Source of the DNA: Roseateles sp.
GTDB taxonomy: Bacteria > Pseudomonadota > Gammaproteobacteria > Burkholderiales > Burkholderiaceae_C
Assembly: GCA_019234295.1 (NCBI GenBank)
Contig: JAFALK010000017.1
Coordinates: forward strand, 62,001 to 126,000
DNA: 64,000 bases
Direction: 5' to 3'
Below the pieces are notes generated by a model, which worked only from the letters and a program-made list of their open reading frames with translations, ran no database searches and was not told the origin of the DNA. Positions within the stretch are counted from its first letter, which is position 1, and the number at the start of each line of letters is the position of its first letter. Positions 15,939 through 29,838 of the stretch are shown here, in pieces. The position numbers were made by a program, and so were the translations under genes.

Positions 15939-17989
15939 ATGGCGAGCGGGTCTACGTCGATGGCCCAGCGGATCAGACCCCTGTGCTGGCGCTTGAGCCC
16001 ATGCAGCTCTGGCAGCCATTGCGCCAGGAGCTGCTGCAGCGCACCGCGATGGCTGGCCTCGACCAGCATCTGCATGCGCTCCACGTCGGCCACGCGCGCC
16101 ACGCTCATGGGCACGGGCGGGTAGACGAAGACGCGTTCGTCCTCGGCCATGGCGGTGGCGGCGTCATCGAGAAAGGCCTTGGCGGCATCGGCGGTCTTTG
16201 CTTCGGCGCGCAGCAGGGCCAGGTGCGAATAGGGCGGCAGGTTGGCGGTCTCGCGCTCCTGCAGCTGGCTCCGGGCAAAGGCCTCGTAGTCGTGCTGCTG
16301 CAAGGCCTTGTAGAGCGCGTGCTCGGGGTGCCAGGTCTGCACCCACATCTCGCTGCGGCCAGCCTGGTCGGCATCGCGGCCCGCGCGACCGGCGGCCTGC
16401 ATCAACAGGGAGAAGAGCCGCTCGGGCGCGCGAAAGTCGCTGCTGAAGAGCGCCGCGTCGGGGTTGACCGCAGCCACCAGGGTAATGCGGCGGAAGTCGT
16501 GACCCTTGGTGATCATCTGCGTGCCCACGAGCACGTCCACCTCACCCGCGTGAACGGCGGCCAGTTGCGCTTCGAGCGCACCCTTGTGTCGGGTGGAGTC
16601 AGCATCGATGCGGGCCACGCGTGCGCCGGGCAGGGCTTGGGCGAGTTGCTCTTCGAGCTTCTCGGTGCCGCGGCCCAGCGGCGCGATGTCGTGGTTGCCG
16701 CAGTTGGGGCAACTCTGTGGCACGCGCTCGGTGAAGCTGCAATGGTGGCAACGCAGCGTGCGGTCGCGCTTGTGGAAGACGCGCCAGGCGCTGCAGTGCG
16801 GGCAGTCGCTCTTCCACTGGCATTCGCCGCAGTGGAGCACCGGCGCGTAACCACGGCGGTTCAGGAAGACCAGGCTCTGCTCGCCGCGCGCGAGCCGTGC
16901 GCGCAGCGCTTCGAGCAGCGGCTCGGCGATCGCGGTCGTGACGCCGGCCCGGGTTGGCAGCAGCTTCATGTCGAAGAGGCGCACGCGCGGCATGGCGCCG
17001 TCGCCGATCCGTGCCGGCAGGCTCAGGCGCAGGTAGCGCCCTTCTTCGGCCCGTTGCCAGCTCTCGATGGAGGGCGTGGCCGAGCCGAGGATGACGGGCA
17101 ACTTCTCCAGGTGGCCGCGGTAAATGGCCAGATCACGGGCCGAGTAGCGCGCGCCGTCCTGGCTCTTGTAGGAAGGGTCATGCTCCTCGTCGACGACGAC
17201 AAGACCGAGCTCGGGCATCGAGGCGAACACCGCAAGCCGCGTGCCGAGCACCAGCCGCGCCTGGCCGCTGTGGGCTGTCAGCCAGTTCTTGAGGCGTTGC
17301 GCCGGCGTGAGTGCGCTGTGAAGGGCGGCGATGGACACGTCGGCGAACCGCTCGGCAAAGCGCGCTTCGAGTTGCGGCGTGAGGTTGATCTCAGGCACGA
17401 GGACGAGCACCTGCCGGCCCTGAGCGAGTGCGTGCTCGGCGGCGCGCAGATAGACCTCGGTCTTGCCCGAGCCGGTCACGCCATGCAGCAGCACGGGTTT
17501 GGGCGCCGGGCTTTGTAGGGCCTCGTCGAGTTGGGCAAGCACGGCCGTCTGGGCTGCGCTGAGCTCGGGCTTGACGGCGGCACCGGCTACGGATTTGGCG
17601 TGTGACTTGGGCTTTTTCAGCCGTCGGGCCAGCTGCTTGGCATCGAGCTCGCGCAGCTGGGGTGGCAGCGTAGAGAGCGCTAGCTCACCCACGCCACGCT
17701 GGTAGTAGCTGGCGGCAAACTCGATCAGCTGCAACCAGCGCGGGTCAAGCGCGGGCAGGCCTTGCAGCGCTCCGATGATGGGCCGCAACTGCTCGGGCGC
17801 CGCGCCGCCATCGGGTTCGCCCGGCCACACCACGCCGAGCAGTTCGCGCTTGCCCAGCGGCACGCGCACCAAGCGGCCCGGCTCCAACGGCTCGGAGGCC
17901 ACGTAGTCCAGCGGCGCGGAAATGCCGCTGTGCTGCGGCGCATCGACGGCGACGCGCACGCGGTGCCCGAGAAGTGGGCTTTCGCTCAC
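15935..17989 (-). CDS. priA: Primosomal protein N' (replication restart helicase PriA)
   Basis: About 684 residues. An N-terminal DNA-binding region (HRVRVAVDAP...) is followed by a superfamily 2 helicase core with Walker A HGVTGSGKTEVYLRA, the DEEH motif in VVVDEEHDPSYK, and GSATPSIESW. A zinc-binding cluster of paired cysteines follows (CGECQWKSDCPHC and CHHC-CPNC), then motifs V/VI (GTQMITKGHDF, QAAGRAGR). It reloads the replisome at stalled forks. The start is uncertain: GTG 17989 immediately precedes the conserved domain; GTG 18052 would add 21 residues of non-family sequence that overlaps a DnaA-box-like site. It lies upstream of, and overlaps, the DUF2272 gene. Confidence 0.95.
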   Translation of the reverse strand: MSESPLLGHRVRVAVDAPQHSGISAPLDYVASEPLEPGRLVRVPLGKRELLGVVWPGEPDGGAAPEQLRPIIGALQGLPALDPRWLQLIEFAASYYQRGVGELALSTLPPQLRELDAKQLARRLKKPKSHAKSVAGAAVKPELSAAQTAVLAQLDEALQSPAPKPVLLHGVTGSGKTEVYLRAAEHALAQGRQVLVLVPEINLTPQLEARFAERFADVSIAALHSALTPAQRLKNWLTAHSGQARLVLGTRLAVFASMPELGLVVVDEEHDPSYKSQDGARYSARDLAIYRGHLEKLPVILGSATPSIESWQRAEEGRYLRLSLPARIGDGAMPRVRLFDMKLLPTRAGVTTAIAEPLLEALRARLARGEQSLVFLNRRGYAPVLHCGECQWKSDCPHCSAWRVFHKRDRTLRCHHCSFTERVPQSCPNCGNHDIAPLGRGTEKLEEQLAQALPGARVARIDADSTRHKGALEAQLAAVHAGEVDVLVGTQMITKGHDFRRITLVAAVNPDAALFSSDFRAPERLFSLLMQAAGRAGRDADQAGRSEMWVQTWHPEHALYKALQQHDYEAFARSQLQERETANLPPYSHLALLRAEAKTADAAKAFLDDAATAMAEDERVFVYPPVPMSVARVADVERMQMLVEASHRGALQQLLAQWLPELHGLKRQHRGLIRWAIDVDPLAI

Positions 17990-18022
17990 CTTGCAAGCCC
18001 GACCCGACGCGCCCGCCAGAGG

Positions 18023-18031
18023 TGTGGATAA
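18023..18031 (-). promoter_or_regulatory. DnaA-box-like 9-mer upstream of priA
   Basis: TGTGGATAA on the plus strand, which is TTATCCACA on the minus strand, the consensus DnaA box. A near match (TGGGGATAA) lies at 18212-18220. A pair is too few for an origin; they may link priA expression to DnaA or be chance. Confidence 0.3.
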
Positions 18032-18174
18032 CTTTGTGGGGAAGTCTTGCACTGCAGCGCTACCACGCCCGCCCGGCCCTTGTGGGCGCTACTCGCGCAA
18101 GCGCTGGCCTTATCCGGGTCCCACAGCAAAATCAAGCACTTACGCTTCAACAGGGAAAACACGGAGAGACGCCA

Positions 18175-18258
18175 ATGAAAAAGGACAAGGTGTGTCCCGC
18201 TTCGGGATTGGTGGGGATAAGTGGCGGTTATCACACCTCGCGCAAGCGACGTGAGTAG
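18175..18258 (+). CDS. Possible 27-residue basic small protein
   Basis: Short frame opening ATG AAA AAG GAC AAG, with GGAGAG about six bases upstream, ending TAG. The product starts [11 protein letters not shown], has a glycine-rich centre (GISGGYHT) and ends in a basic run (RKRRE). The 3' part is antisense to the end of hemE. The good ribosome site, Lys-rich start and position in the only gap between priA and hemE make it worth listing, but there is no homology I can name and it could be chance. The gap 17990-18174 otherwise shows only the DnaA-like site. Confidence 0.35.
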   Translation: MKKDKVCPASGLVGISGGYHTSRKRRE

Positions 18259-19316
18259 GCATGAACTTCGTCCACAAGCGCTTTCACGGCGTCGGGCGGC
18301 GTGAACTGGCTGATGCCATGACCGAGGTTGAAGACATGCCCGCCGCCCGGCGGCCGGCCGAAGGCGTCGAGCACCCGGCGGGCCTCGCTGCGGATTGCCG
18401 CTTCGGGCGCGAACAGCACGTTCGGATCGAGATTGCCCTGTAGCGCCACGCGGTCGCCGATCTGGGCGCGAGCTCGGCCCAGATTCATGGTCCAGTCCAG
18501 GCCGATCACGTCAGCTCCGCTGTCGGCGATCGCGCCGAGCCACAGGCCGCCGCCCTTGGTGAAGAGGATGCGCGGAATGCCCTGGCCCTCATGCTCGGTC
18601 TTCACTTGCGCCAGCACGCGGCGCGAATACGCGAGGCTGAATTCCTGGAACGGCCCGTCGGCCAGCACGCCGCCCCAGGAGTCGAAGACCATGACCGCTT
18701 GGGCGCCAGCCTCGATCTGCGTGTTCAGATAGAGCGCCACCGCATCGGCGTTGACCGAGAGGATGCGGTGCATCAGGTCGGGCCGCGCGTACATAAGGCT
18801 CTTGACCTGGCGGTAGTCGTCCGAGCCGCCGCCCTCGACCATGTAGCAGGCCAGGGTCCAGGGACTGCCGGAGAAGCCGATCAGGGGCACGCGCCCGTTC
18901 AAAGCGCGGCGGATGGACGTAACGGCGTCGAAGACATAACGCAGCTTTTCCATGTCCGGCACGGCCAGCGCGTTCACGGCCGCCTCGTCGCGAACGACCC
19001 GTGCGAACTTGGGGCCCTCGCCCATGGCGAAGGACAGGCCCAGGCCCATGGCGTCGGGCACGGTGAGGATGTCGCTGAAGAGGATGGCGGCGTCGAGCGG
19101 GTAGCGCTCGAGCGGCTGCAGGGTGACCTCGGTGGCGTAGTCCGTGTTCGTGGCCAGGCCCATGAAGCTGCCGGCCTTCTCGCGCGTGGCGCGGTACTCG
19201 GGCAGGTAGCGACCGGCCTGGCGCATCAGCCAGATGGGCGTGTGCTCGGTCGGCTGGCGCAGGCAAGCGCGCAAGAAGTTGTCGTTCAGGAGGGGGGCGA
19301 AGGAACTCGAGGACAT
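18231..19316 (-). CDS. hemE: Uroporphyrinogen decarboxylase
   Basis: 361 residues, normal for the family. It decarboxylates the four acetate side chains of uroporphyrinogen III to give coproporphyrinogen III in heme synthesis. The N-terminal signature [16 protein letters not shown] and the active-site Asp in [14 protein letters not shown] are present, as are [18 protein letters not shown], the second signature [10 protein letters not shown], and the C-terminal [11 protein letters not shown]. The start ATG 19316 matches the family N-terminus. It is adjacent to priA as in other Burkholderiales, and hemB lies 40 kb away in this window. Confidence 0.97.
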   Translation of the reverse strand: MSSSSFAPLLNDNFLRACLRQPTEHTPIWLMRQAGRYLPEYRATREKAGSFMGLATNTDYATEVTLQPLERYPLDAAILFSDILTVPDAMGLGLSFAMGEGPKFARVVRDEAAVNALAVPDMEKLRYVFDAVTSIRRALNGRVPLIGFSGSPWTLACYMVEGGGSDDYRQVKSLMYARPDLMHRILSVNADAVALYLNTQIEAGAQAVMVFDSWGGVLADGPFQEFSLAYSRRVLAQVKTEHEGQGIPRILFTKGGGLWLGAIADSGADVIGLDWTMNLGRARAQIGDRVALQGNLDPNVLFAPEAAIRSEARRVLDAFGRPPGGGHVFNLGHGISQFTPPDAVKALVDEVHAYSRRLREV

Positions 19317-19360
19317 AGGGGCCGGATTATCGGCCCGCGGCAGGCCCAGACGGCGGTGCC

Positions 19361-20224
19361 TCAGCCGATGCTCGCGGCCTTTTCCTCCAGCGTCAGGGCC
19401 TGCAGGGCCGACCAACTCTCCCCCGGCTTGAGGATCACGGGGCGCATGATGGTGGCAGACTCCACGCAGAGCATGGACTCGTAGCCGTCCGCCGGCATGT
19501 CGGGCAAGGTGGCGCAGCGCGCCGCACCCGGGTTCCAGACAACCGTGTCCTCGAAGCCTTGCTGCGCGATCCGCAGGCTCCGCCGGCCATCCTTGAGCAG
19601 CAGTTCGCCCTGAACACCCTGGTAGATGCGATCCAGCTCGCCCGATGGCAGCAGCAGCTCCACGCGCTGGCGCTGCTCCTGGCCCGTCACGGAGTCCAGA
19701 TAGTTCATGCCAGCCAGGCCTTGCAGGCTCGCGTCGTCGATGTGGCTGACGTCGAAGTAGCTGTGCAGCGCGGCGGTGAAGCTGAACTCATCGGCGCCGC
19801 GGTTCTCGCAGGCCAGCTCGATCTCCAGCGTGCGACCGGCCACTCGCACGGAGAGCTCGGCCTCGAAGGCATGCGGCCAGATCAGCCGCGTGGCGTCATC
19901 GTCGGCCAGACGAAGCACGGCCAGCGCATCGTCTTTGCCTTGTTCTGCCGAAACCAGCTGCCAGGGCCGCGTGCGCGCGAAGCCGTGCTTGGGCAGCGGG
20001 CCTCGCGAGGAGAACTGCGGAAAGCAGACCGGCACTCCGCCGCGGATGGCCTGGCCCGCACCGAAACTCGACTTGGGCGACAGGTAGAGCTGCTCGGTGC
20101 CGCCGACGGGAATCCAGGACAGGACATGAGCGCCGTGCAGGGCGACGATGGTGCGAGCGCCGTCGGGGGCGGTGAGTTCGAGGGCGTCGAGGCCATGGTG
20201 GCGGGTAATGGGGATGGTCGGCAT
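19361..20224 (-). CDS. D-hexose-6-phosphate mutarotase (aldose 1-epimerase family)
   Basis: 287 residues of the YeaD-like branch of aldose epimerases, which interconvert alpha and beta anomers of hexose 6-phosphates. Visible motifs are GAHVLSW (about 33), [12 protein letters not shown] (about 61), HGFARTRPW with a catalytic-type His (about 80), ALHSYFDVS (about 150), and VVWNP near the C-terminus. The start is ATG 20224, with a weak AGG eight bases upstream; GTG 20233 is possible. It lies between hemE and the end of the atp operon. Confidence 0.9.
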   Translation of the reverse strand: MPTIPITRHHGLDALELTAPDGARTIVALHGAHVLSWIPVGGTEQLYLSPKSSFGAGQAIRGGVPVCFPQFSSRGPLPKHGFARTRPWQLVSAEQGKDDALAVLRLADDDATRLIWPHAFEAELSVRVAGRTLEIELACENRGADEFSFTAALHSYFDVSHIDDASLQGLAGMNYLDSVTGQEQRQRVELLLPSGELDRIYQGVQGELLLKDGRRSLRIAQQGFEDTVVWNPGAARCATLPDMPADGYESMLCVESATIMRPVILKPGESWSALQALTLEEKAASIG

Positions 20225-20320
20225 GGCGGGCACCTGGGCTTGAATGTCGAGATTCTAGGAATTGCCCAGGGCCTGAGCGGCCAAGCCGGTAGTGCCACGG
20301 CTCGCAATTCCATGTGAAGC

Positions 20321-20361
20321 CAACAAAAGGAAGGCCCGCAACGCCATGGGCGCCCGGGCCT
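20321..20361 (-). terminator. Terminator of the ATP synthase operon
   Basis: Inverted repeat AGGCCCG / CGGGCCT (20332-20338 with 20355-20361), followed on the minus strand by CCTTTTGTT. It lies 43 bases beyond the atpC stop. Confidence 0.7.
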
Positions 20362-20403
20362 GCTGGAAGGGCGACAGCACCTTGCGGGGCCGCACCTGCC
20401 TAA

Positions 20404-20817
20404 TTACTTGCGGCGGTACTTGCGAATCGCCGCGATCTGCGCAGCCATGGCCGCGAACTCGCCCTGGGCTTTGGCGAAGTCGATGTCGCTCTTTGCGTTG
20501 TCCATCGCTTCCTTGGCCGCGTTCTTGGCGGATTCGGCCTTGGCTTCGTCGAGGTCCTTGCCGCGGATGGCAGTGTCAGCCAGCACGGTCACGCCGGTGG
20601 GCTGCACTTCCAAGATGCCGCCGGCCACGAAGACGAACTCTTCGCCGCCGTCGACGGTCTCGATGCGCACCGCGCCGGGCTTGATGCGGGTGATCAGCGG
20701 GGTGTGCTGGGGCATGATGCCCAGCTCACCCGCCTCGCCCGGCAGGGCCACGAACTTGGCTTCGCCGGAGAAGATCTGCTCTTCGGCGGAGACCACGTCA
20801 ACATGAAGGGTTGCCAT
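20404..20817 (-). CDS. atpC: ATP synthase F1 subunit epsilon
   Basis: 137 residues. The N-terminal beta-sandwich ([20 protein letters not shown], then [14 protein letters not shown]) is followed by a two-helix C-terminal domain rich in Ala/Lys. It sits in the rotor stalk, couples proton flow to catalysis and can inhibit ATP hydrolysis. Last gene of the operon, followed by a terminator. Confidence 0.97.
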   Translation of the reverse strand: MATLHVDVVSAEEQIFSGEAKFVALPGEAGELGIMPQHTPLITRIKPGAVRIETVDGGEEFVFVAGGILEVQPTGVTVLADTAIRGKDLDEAKAESAKNAAKEAMDNAKSDIDFAKAQGEFAAMAAQIAAIRKYRRK

Positions 20818-20829
20818 GGTGCTGGCTCC

Positions 20830-22254
<1,425 letters not shown>

Positions 22255-22281
22255 TCAATTCCAATTCTTGGTGCAGCCGTA

Positions 22282-23157
22282 TCAGCTGCTGATGGCGGCG
22301 GCGCCGCTGACGATTTCGGACAGTTCCTTGGTGATCGCGGCCTGGCGGGTCTTGTTGTAGACCAGCTTGAGCTCGCCGATCAGCGTACCGGCGTTGTCCG
22401 TGGCGGCCTTCATGGCCACCATGCGCGCGCTCTGCTCGGACGCCATGTTCTCGGCCACGGCCTGGTAGACCAGGGCTTCGGTGTAGCGCAGCAGCAGTTC
22501 GTCGATGACGGTGGCGGCGTCGGGCTCGTAGAGGTAGTCCCACGCGTGGGCGTCGGCTTCCCTCTTCAGGCCGTTCGCGTCCAGCGGCAAGAGCTGCTTG
22601 ACGACCGGCTCCTGCTTCATCGTGTTGATGAAGCGGGTGTAGCAGAGGTAGACGGCCGAGAGCTTGCCTTCGGCATAGGCGTCGAGCAGCACCTTGACGG
22701 GGCCGATCAGCTTCTCGATATGCGGCTGGTCGCCCAGTTGCGTGGCCTGAGCCACGACCTTGGCGCCGATGCGGTTCATGAAGCCCAAGCCCTTGTTGCC
22801 GATGGCCACCACTTCAGCCTTCTGGCCGGCGGCTTCGAGCTCTTTGAGCTTGGCAGTCGTCGCGCGCAGCAGATTGGTGTTCAGCCCCCCGCACAGGCCC
22901 TTGTCGGTCGTCACGACGACGAAACCGGCCGCCTTGGCGTCGGCGTTCTTCGTCATGAAGGGATGCTTGTACTCGGGATTGGCCTTGGCCAGATTGCCCG
23001 CAATGTGGGCGATCTTGTCGGCGTAGGGCCGGGCATGGCGCATGCGCTCCTGCGCCTTGCGCATCTTGGAGGCCGCGACCATTTCCATGGCCTTGGTGAT
23101 CTTCTTGGTGTTCTCCACCGACTTGATCTTGCCGCGGATTTCCTTGCTGGATGCCAT
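22282..23157 (-). CDS. atpG: ATP synthase F1 subunit gamma
   Basis: 291 residues. Two long helices at the termini form the central rotor shaft: the N-terminus begins [20 protein letters not shown], and the C-terminal helix contains [21 protein letters not shown] Rossmann-like middle has [13 protein letters not shown]. Length and gene order (atpA-G-D) are standard. Confidence 0.97.
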   Translation of the reverse strand: MASSKEIRGKIKSVENTKKITKAMEMVAASKMRKAQERMRHARPYADKIAHIAGNLAKANPEYKHPFMTKNADAKAAGFVVVTTDKGLCGGLNTNLLRATTAKLKELEAAGQKAEVVAIGNKGLGFMNRIGAKVVAQATQLGDQPHIEKLIGPVKVLLDAYAEGKLSAVYLCYTRFINTMKQEPVVKQLLPLDANGLKREADAHAWDYLYEPDAATVIDELLLRYTEALVYQAVAENMASEQSARMVAMKAATDNAGTLIGELKLVYNKTRQAAITKELSEIVSGAAAISS

Positions 23158-23216
23158 GATTTCTCCTGTTTAGGTCCGGACCGATTGAATGGCTTCAGTC
23201 GGCCCGGTCATGGTCA

Positions 23217-24770
<1,554 letters not shown>

Positions 24771-24818
24771 TGCTTGCTCCCGTCGAGGGGTCATTGGTTC
24801 GGTGTGCGCGAATGACCG

Positions 24819-25349
24819 TCAGGCCGTCAGCGCCACCTTCATGCGTTCCAGTCGGGCGCGGACCGAGGTGTCGAGCACTTCATCGCCCACCACCACGCGG
24901 ATGCCGCCGATCAGGCCGGGTTCGATCTGCACATGTGCCTCGAGCTTGCGGCCGAAGCGTTTCTCGAGCGAGGCCACCACTTCGGGCAGCTGGGCTGCGT
25001 CGATAGGGTAGGCGCTGTAGATCTGGGCCTCTGCCACGCCGGAGCTGGCGTTGGCCAGGGCGTGGAACTGCGAGGCCATAACCGGCAGCGCGGCCAGGCG
25101 GCCGTTCTCGATCACGGTGCGCAGGAAGTTCGCGAGCTTGGGCGGCAGTTCGGCCTTCGCAGCCGAGCTGATCACCGAGTACACCTGCTCGGCCGTGAAC
25201 TTGGGGTTGTCGGCCAGGGCACGCGCTTGGTCATCCGCCGCCACCAGGGCCAGCGCGTCGAGCGCGGGCACCCAGGCCTTGGCCTCGGAGCCGGCGGTCT
25301 GGAACAGCGCCTCGGCGTAGGGGCGTGCGATGGTTGCGAGCTCGGCCAT
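24819..25349 (-). CDS. atpH: ATP synthase F1 subunit delta
   Basis: 176 residues. The N-terminal helical bundle begins [19 protein letters not shown]. The C-terminal conserved stretch includes [24 protein letters not shown] sequence (here [10 protein letters not shown], then [21 protein letters not shown]). It connects F1 to the peripheral stalk b subunits. Three bases separate it from atpF. Confidence 0.96.
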   Translation of the reverse strand: MAELATIARPYAEALFQTAGSEAKAWVPALDALALVAADDQARALADNPKFTAEQVYSVISSAAKAELPPKLANFLRTVIENGRLAALPVMASQFHALANASSGVAEAQIYSAYPIDAAQLPEVVASLEKRFGRKLEAHVQIEPGLIGGIRVVVGDEVLDTSVRARLERMKVALTA

Positions 25350-25351
25350 GA

Positions 25352-25822
25352 TCAGAGCTCCGTCTTCAGACGGCCCAGCAACTCGGCGTGGACGCCGGCG
25401 TTGACCTCGCGATGCAGGATCTGTTCAGCGCCCTTGACGGCCAGAACGGCAACCTGCTCGCGCAGCTGCTCACGTGCGCGCACGGTCTGCTGGTCGGCCT
25501 CGGCCTTGGCGTCGGCGACGATTTTCGCTCCGACTTCCTCGGCACGCTTCTTCGCGTCTTCGACGATGGCGGCGGCACGCTTTTCAGCGTCGGCCAGCAG
25601 CTTGCCGGACTCGTCACGGGTCTTGGCCAGTTGCTCATCAACCTTCTTATTGGCCGTGGCCAGCTCGGCCTTGGCCTGATCGGCGGCGGCCAGGCCGTCA
25701 CGGATCTTCAGCGCACGTTCGTCGAGCGCCTTGGCGATGGGCGGCCACACAAACTTCATCGTGAACCAGACCAGGATCAGGAACACGATCATTTGTGCAA
25801 TCAGCGTAGCGTTAATGCTCAC
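25352..25822 (-). CDS. atpF: ATP synthase Fo subunit b
   Basis: 156 residues. One N-terminal membrane helix (about 6-28: [20 protein letters not shown]) is followed by a long charged coiled coil that forms the peripheral stalk. It is between atpE and atpH, in the usual order. Confidence 0.96.
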   Translation of the reverse strand: MSINATLIAQMIVFLILVWFTMKFVWPPIAKALDERALKIRDGLAAADQAKAELATANKKVDEQLAKTRDESGKLLADAEKRAAAIVEDAKKRAEEVGAKIVADAKAEADQQTVRAREQLREQVAVLAVKGAEQILHREVNAGVHAELLGRLKTEL

Positions 25823-25907
25823 GTTGGTGCCTCACAAACTAATGGATCGGTAGCAAAGGCGGCACCCCTTGCAGGGCACCGCCTTCAGGCGTGGAGTCGC
25901 GCGGGAA

Positions 25908-27111
<1,204 letters not shown>

Positions 27112-27129
27112 GTTCTACAAGCCTCTTCG

Positions 27130-27639
27130 TCAATTTCTCGTTCGGCCGCGCCACAAAAGCGCAAACCAGCTCACCTTCATGCACACCACCATGGCGGCCA
27201 GCAGGGCTGGCCAGCTCAGGTGGGGCACCACCTTGGCCGCGATCAGCAAAAACCCGATCGCGGCGGCAATCTTCAACATCTCCCAGACCAGGAAACCGGC
27301 GGCTGCAGCGACGGCGTTGCCACCTTGCTTGGTCATACCGCGCGCCAGCAAGGCGTTGGGCACCACCACCGCGGCCGCGCCATACAGCGCGGACCAGGCC
27401 AGGGCACCGCCCGCCGAGAACAGCCACCCGATCAAGACGCAGACGAGACCCGCGACCGCCTGAGCGGCCACCACTCGCCAAGGCGAGAGGGTGGGGAGCG
27501 TCTTGCGCAGGGCCTGGGCTTGTTCTCGCGTCAGGGCCTTGAACTTCTCCGGATGGCCGCCAGATTCAGCTTCTCCGCTGCTTTCCTCGTTCCAGTCGGC
27601 CCACTCGGGGCGGGACGGCGGCTGGGGTTTGGAATTCAC
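27130..27639 (-). CDS. atpI: ATP synthase subunit I
   Basis: 169 residues. A charged, Pro-rich N-terminal tail (about 50 residues) is followed by four membrane helices typical of AtpI, which helps assemble the c ring. The start is placed at GTG 27639 because the upstream -10 box predicts a transcript beginning near 27669. A TTG at 27666, the other in-frame option, would sit almost on the start site. First gene of the atp operon. Confidence 0.8.
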   Translation of the reverse strand: MNSKPQPPSRPEWADWNEESSGEAESGGHPEKFKALTREQAQALRKTLPTLSPWRVVAAQAVAGLVCVLIGWLFSAGGALAWSALYGAAAVVVPNALLARGMTKQGGNAVAAAAGFLVWEMLKIAAAIGFLLIAAKVVPHLSWPALLAAMVVCMKVSWFALLWRGRTRN

Positions 27640-27675
27640 GGCAAAAACTTGAGCGACGGTCAGCAAATCCCGAAG

Positions 27676-27681
27676 ATTATA
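27676..27681 (-). promoter_or_regulatory. -10 box of the atp operon promoter
   Basis: Perfect TATAAT on the minus strand (27681 to 27676). No good TTGACA is seen 16-18 bases upstream (the sequence there is GC-rich), so another factor or an up-element may help. The predicted start is about 27669, giving a 30-base leader to the GTG of atpI. Confidence 0.5.
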
Positions 27682-27758
27682 GGTGGAATTGCGGACGCTC
27701 CCGCCACCCCCTGTATCAGGTCGATGAGGCGGGGCTGAACGCGCCCGGGACTCGCCCT

Positions 27759-28649
27759 TTACAGGCGGGCAATGTTCGGCGGCAGGCCTGCCACCTCCAC
27801 ACGCAGTTGCAGGAGTTGACCCGCCAAGGGCTGAGCGGCGAGTTCCTCGGCCGGGCGCTTCTCTCGCGCCGTGGTGATGTAGAGCGTGCGCAGGTCCGGC
27901 CCGCCGAAGGCGACCATGGTGGCGCAGCGCACCGGCAAGCGCAGCTCCTGCACGATCTCGCCGCCAGGTGCCAGGCGCAAGACGCGTTGCCCCTCGAACA
28001 GTGCCACCCAGTAACAGCCCTCCACGTCCACGGCGGCGCCATCGGGACGGCCGCCGTAACTCTCGAGGCTTTCCCCAGCGGCCCGCGGCTTGAAACGGGC
28101 GAAGAGCTTGCGCTCGCCCAGCGTGCCCGTGGTGATGTCGAAGTCGAAGCGATAAATCTCGTGCGCCTTGGTATCCGTCCAGTACTGGGTGCGACCGTCG
28201 GGGCTCCAGGCCAGTCCGTTGGAGGTCGTGATGCCGCCGGCCATGGTTTCGAACTTGTCGACGGCGTAACGGTATAGATGGGCGGACGGGGTGCGGGCGT
28301 CGTCGATGGTGCCGACCCAGAAGCGGCCGGCTGCGTCAGGCTTGCCGTCGTTGAAACGCTGCTTGGCCGGATCGTATGGCGGCTCGGCGATGCGGGTCTG
28401 GGCGCCCGTGGCGGTGTCGACCTTGTACAGGCCCGCACGCTGGGCCAGCAGCAGGCCGCCGCCTTCCAGCAACGCGATGGAGCCAGGTTCGCTCTCGGTC
28501 GGCCAGCGCTTGAGCTCGCCACTGGCAGGATCGAAACGCCGAAGCTCGCGGCCCGGGATGTCCACGTAGTACAGGCATTGTTCCGCCACGGACCACAGCG
28601 GCGATTCGCCGAGCTCGGCCGGGATGGGGTGGGCGGCATTGATGTTCAT
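27759..28649 (-). CDS. SMP-30/gluconolactonase family protein
   Basis: 296 residues forming a six-bladed beta-propeller lactonase. Metal-binding and catalytic residues characteristic of the family are visible: Glu in ELGESPLW (about 15), Asn in RFNDGKPD (about 99), Asn in TSNGLAWSPD (about 147) and Asp in GRPDGAAVD (about 204). It likely opens sugar lactones such as gluconolactone. It overlaps the upstream cytochrome b561 gene by four bases, an odd partnership that is probably only co-transcription. Confidence 0.9.
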   Translation of the reverse strand: MNINAAHPIPAELGESPLWSVAEQCLYYVDIPGRELRRFDPASGELKRWPTESEPGSIALLEGGGLLLAQRAGLYKVDTATGAQTRIAEPPYDPAKQRFNDGKPDAAGRFWVGTIDDARTPSAHLYRYAVDKFETMAGGITTSNGLAWSPDGRTQYWTDTKAHEIYRFDFDITTGTLGERKLFARFKPRAAGESLESYGGRPDGAAVDVEGCYWVALFEGQRVLRLAPGGEIVQELRLPVRCATMVAFGGPDLRTLYITTAREKRPAEELAAQPLAGQLLQLRVEVAGLPPNIARL

Positions 28650-29257
28650 GCGGCGATGCTAACGACGTAACCGCACGTAATCAGCGCGATCAGGCCCAGG
28701 GCCAGCAGGCGGCTGCGCAGGTCATCGCGCGAGGCCGGGGCCGCCTCCGTCAACTCCTTGTCGCCCGTCACCATGGGCATCACGAGCGACCTGCCGCGCA
28801 ACACCTGCCAGGCGACGGCCACCAGATGCAGCACCACAAGAGCGTAGACGCCCCACTGGCCCCAGGCCACGTGCCAGTGCGTGCCCAGCTCGCTCAGGCC
28901 ATCGCTCACCCTGGGTCGCAGCGGCCCGGCCGTCATGATTTCGTCGTCCGCCACCATACCGCTCAAGACCTGGGCGATCAGCCAGGCCAGCATGACCAGC
29001 ACCGACGCTGAGCCCTTCCAGTCGTGCCCGGGTTCCCGGAAGAAGCCAGCAAAGCGCGACCAGCGCCCACCGACAAAGCCCCACAGGAGCCTGAAAGCCA
29101 GCAGCACCAGAGTTGCCTGCCCCAGCCGCATGTGCCACGCCATAGCGCCGAACTCGGCCGTCAGCAGGGCACCGGTCACGAGGACCGCGAGCACCCAGTG
29201 GAACAAACGTGTCGGCAAGTCCCAGATGCGGACGCGATTCAATCGTGCAACGTTCAT
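28646..29257 (-). CDS. Cytochrome b561 family membrane protein
   Basis: 203 residues with four to five membrane helices. Heme-ligand-type histidines occur in LFHWVLA (about 19), WHMRLG (about 41), THWHVAWGQW (about 127) and VLHLVAVAW (about 143). The start is ATG 29257. Such proteins often reduce diheme or c'-type cytochromes; the cytochrome c' gene is divergent 99 bases away and the two may form an electron-transfer pair. Confidence 0.88.
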   Translation of the reverse strand: MNVARLNRVRIWDLPTRLFHWVLAVLVTGALLTAEFGAMAWHMRLGQATLVLLAFRLLWGFVGGRWSRFAGFFREPGHDWKGSASVLVMLAWLIAQVLSGMVADDEIMTAGPLRPRVSDGLSELGTHWHVAWGQWGVYALVVLHLVAVAWQVLRGRSLVMPMVTGDKELTEAAPASRDDLRSRLLALGLIALITCGYVVSIAA

Positions 29258-29356
29258 GACCTCATCCTAAAGTGCTTCGGCGCCTCTGCCCGGGCGCCCT
29301 GCCGCGCAAGGACGTGATGCCAACGCTAAACTCGCCCGCACTTTGGAGGTCGCTGA

Positions 29357-29803
29357 ATGAAATTCCTGCTGGTTCCGCTCGCCGCCCTGGCCATCGCCCT
29401 GCCCGCGCAAGCCCAGTTCAAGTCGCCCGAAGACGCGGTCAAGTACCGCAAGTCGGCGTTCACGCTCATGGGCTCGCACTTCGGCCGCCTGGCCGCGATG
29501 GCCCAGGGCAAGGTGCCCTTCGACGCCAAGCTGGCTGCCGAGAACGCCGACGTGCTCGCCGTCGTGGTCAAGCTGCCCTACAGCACCTTCGGAGAAGAGA
29601 CGGCCACTGTGGCCAACTCCGAAGCCAAGCCCGAGGTCTGGAAGGAGATGCCCGCGTTCAAGGCTGCTGCTGAGAAACTGCAGGGTGAGGTCGCCAAGCT
29701 GCAGGTCGCTGCCAAGACGGGTGACCTGGCGCAGCTCAAAGCAGCCGTCGGCCAGACGTTTCAAAGCTGCAAGGCCTGCCACGACAAGTTCAAAGAGAAA
29801 TAA
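29357..29803 (+). CDS. Cytochrome c' (class II c-type cytochrome)
   Basis: 148 residues. The signal peptide (1-20, ending PAQAQ) is followed by a four-helix bundle. The heme is attached near the C-terminus at CKACH (138-142), the class II arrangement. GGAGG stands upstream of the ATG. A periplasmic protein, commonly binding NO or carrying electrons. It is divergent from the cytochrome b561 gene and convergent with the phzF-like gene. Confidence 0.93.
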   Translation: MKFLLVPLAALAIALPAQAQFKSPEDAVKYRKSAFTLMGSHFGRLAAMAQGKVPFDAKLAAENADVLAVVVKLPYSTFGEETATVANSEAKPEVWKEMPAFKAAAEKLQGEVAKLQVAAKTGDLAQLKAAVGQTFQSCKACHDKFKEK

Positions 29804-29838
29804 AAGTCCCGGGTCCCGCGGGCACGCGCTCGGCCCGC

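Noticed and set aside
18023..18240. DnaA-like boxes as a replication origin
   Set aside because: Only one perfect box and one near match, no AT-rich unwinding region, and no dnaA/dnaN genes in the window.
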